From RI-92 sp040235555 (lineage in GTDB: Bacteria > Pseudomonadota > Gammaproteobacteria > UBA6429 > Thiohalophilaceae): a DNA stretch of 6,279 nucleotides. Numbering within the stretch: position 1 is the first letter of the stretch; every line of letters begins with the position of its first letter. The stretch covers positions 1-6,279 of the forward strand of contig JBECKZ010000137.1 in the NCBI GenBank assembly GCA_040235555.1. The letters run 5' to 3'. The notes under the pieces were generated by a model, which saw only the letters and a list, made by a program, of their open reading frames with translations, had not been told where the DNA came from and made no database searches. Positions 5,736 through 6,279 of this stretch are shown piece after piece. Made by a program: the position numbers and the translations under genes.

Positions 5736-6279
5736 CGATGCGATAACTTACCCACAACTGATGAATTTCACCCGGCGCAATCGTGACCGTATTTTCGGCT
5801 GCATTGGCGCTTTCGATACAAACCATGTGGCGATAGCCATCTTCACCCAGGTCACCCATCTTGTTGGCTTTCTCAATCCAGGGATTCCACACAACGGTGG
5901 AATCACTACCCCGCTTGCTGATGTGTATTTTCCGCTGCAACACAGGATCATCGATAACACATTCAGCGCGCGTATCAACATAAATCCGATCTACCTCACT
6001 GGCGATCGTTACCGGACCATGTTGAATCTTGCGTTGACCTTCGTCGACTTTATCCAGATATTCTGTATCTTCGAGTCCATGAATGCTGATCTGATTGATA
6101 TCGCCGATTTCGAAATAGGTATGCAGCGCTTCGGTAAGCGTGACAGTGGTATCGTTCTCGTTTTTGGTCGCCAACTCGATCTCCAGCGAATCACCTACGC
6201 TTATCCGGCATTCCAGTGGTGTATGGTGTTGCCACAGACTGCGGGTTGTCGCGTTCCCCAGAAGTCGGAATACCAGTTG
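5722..6279 (-). CDS. yeaD: D-hexose-6-phosphate mutarotase (glucose-6-phosphate 1-epimerase), C-terminal part
   Basis: The frame is open from the right edge (first complete codon CAA at 6279) to TAA at 5724-5722, giving the last 185 residues of a family whose members are usually about 290-300 long. The enzyme interconverts the alpha and beta anomers of glucose-6-phosphate and related hexose phosphates in the cytoplasm. Visible landmarks are an FRLLGNATTRSLWQH segment at the edge, SVGDSLEIEL, EALHTYF with a conserved His (codon 6123-6121, likely catalytic by analogy with aldose 1-epimerases), VWNPWIEKANKMGDLG, and DGYRHMVCIES with a conserved Glu (codon 5814-5812). An internal TTG at 6174 is not the start, because homologous sequence continues upstream of it without a stop. 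It is convergent with the c-di-GMP gene, 12 bp between stops, and probably unrelated in function. The true start and promoter are outside the window. Confidence 0.93.
   Translation of the reverse strand, partial: QLVFRLLGNATTRSLWQHHTPLECRISVGDSLEIELATKNENDTTVTLTEALHTYFEIGDINQISIHGLEDTEYLDKVDEGQRKIQHGPVTIASEVDRIYVDTRAECVIDDPVLQRKIHISKRGSDSTVVWNPWIEKANKMGDLGEDGYRHMVCIESANAAENTVTIAPGEIHQLWVSYRIEKTS

Noticed and set aside
6172..6174. TTG as start of the mutarotase gene
   Set aside because: Conserved family sequence (TTRSLWQH, SVGDSLEIEL) continues upstream in frame to the window edge without a stop.

Overview
The window reads as a chromosomal segment of a gammaproteobacterium. The reasons are about 50% G+C, dense Proteobacteria-type genes, and an exported RimB-like protein followed by an inactive transglutaminase membrane protein, an arrangement typical of Gammaproteobacteria. 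The genus cannot be fixed from the sequence. No RNA gene, insertion sequence, CRISPR array or phage gene is visible.

Layout. Positions 1-982 hold two minus-strand genes with a one-base start/stop overlap (TAATG). The first is a small exported retropepsin-like protein of the RimB/'ATP-dependent zinc protease' family (982 to 485). The second is the N-terminal 161 residues of an inactive-transglutaminase (UUP1-type) membrane protein that runs off the left edge. In related genomes a RimK-like ATP-grasp glutamate ligase commonly follows, and here it would lie outside the window. Positions 983-1286 are a divergent intergenic region with plausible promoters in both directions and short direct and inverted repeats. 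Positions 1287-5709 are a tight two-gene plus-strand operon with a 4-nt gap. Its first gene encodes an exported protein made of two tandem PhnD-like substrate-binding domains. Its second encodes a 922-residue inner-membrane c-di-GMP enzyme (periplasmic domain-TM-HAMP-PAS-PAS-GGDEF-EAL) with both active sites intact. Positions 5722-6279 hold the C-terminal 185 codons of a convergent D-hexose-6-phosphate mutarotase that enters from the right edge.

How the parts may work together. No ABC permease or ATPase accompanies the PhnD-like protein. Its partner in the operon is a membrane c-di-GMP synthase/phosphodiesterase with a periplasmic domain. The simplest reading is a ligand-sensing pair: the tandem binding protein senses a small molecule or anion in the periplasm and tunes c-di-GMP turnover, in the manner of the known NspS-MbaA pair of Vibrio. 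The duplicated binding protein, with a matching cysteine pair in each half, is the most distinctive item. The divergent RimB-like operon is also of interest because RimK/RimB modification in Pseudomonas has been linked to c-di-GMP. Any functional tie in this organism is inference.
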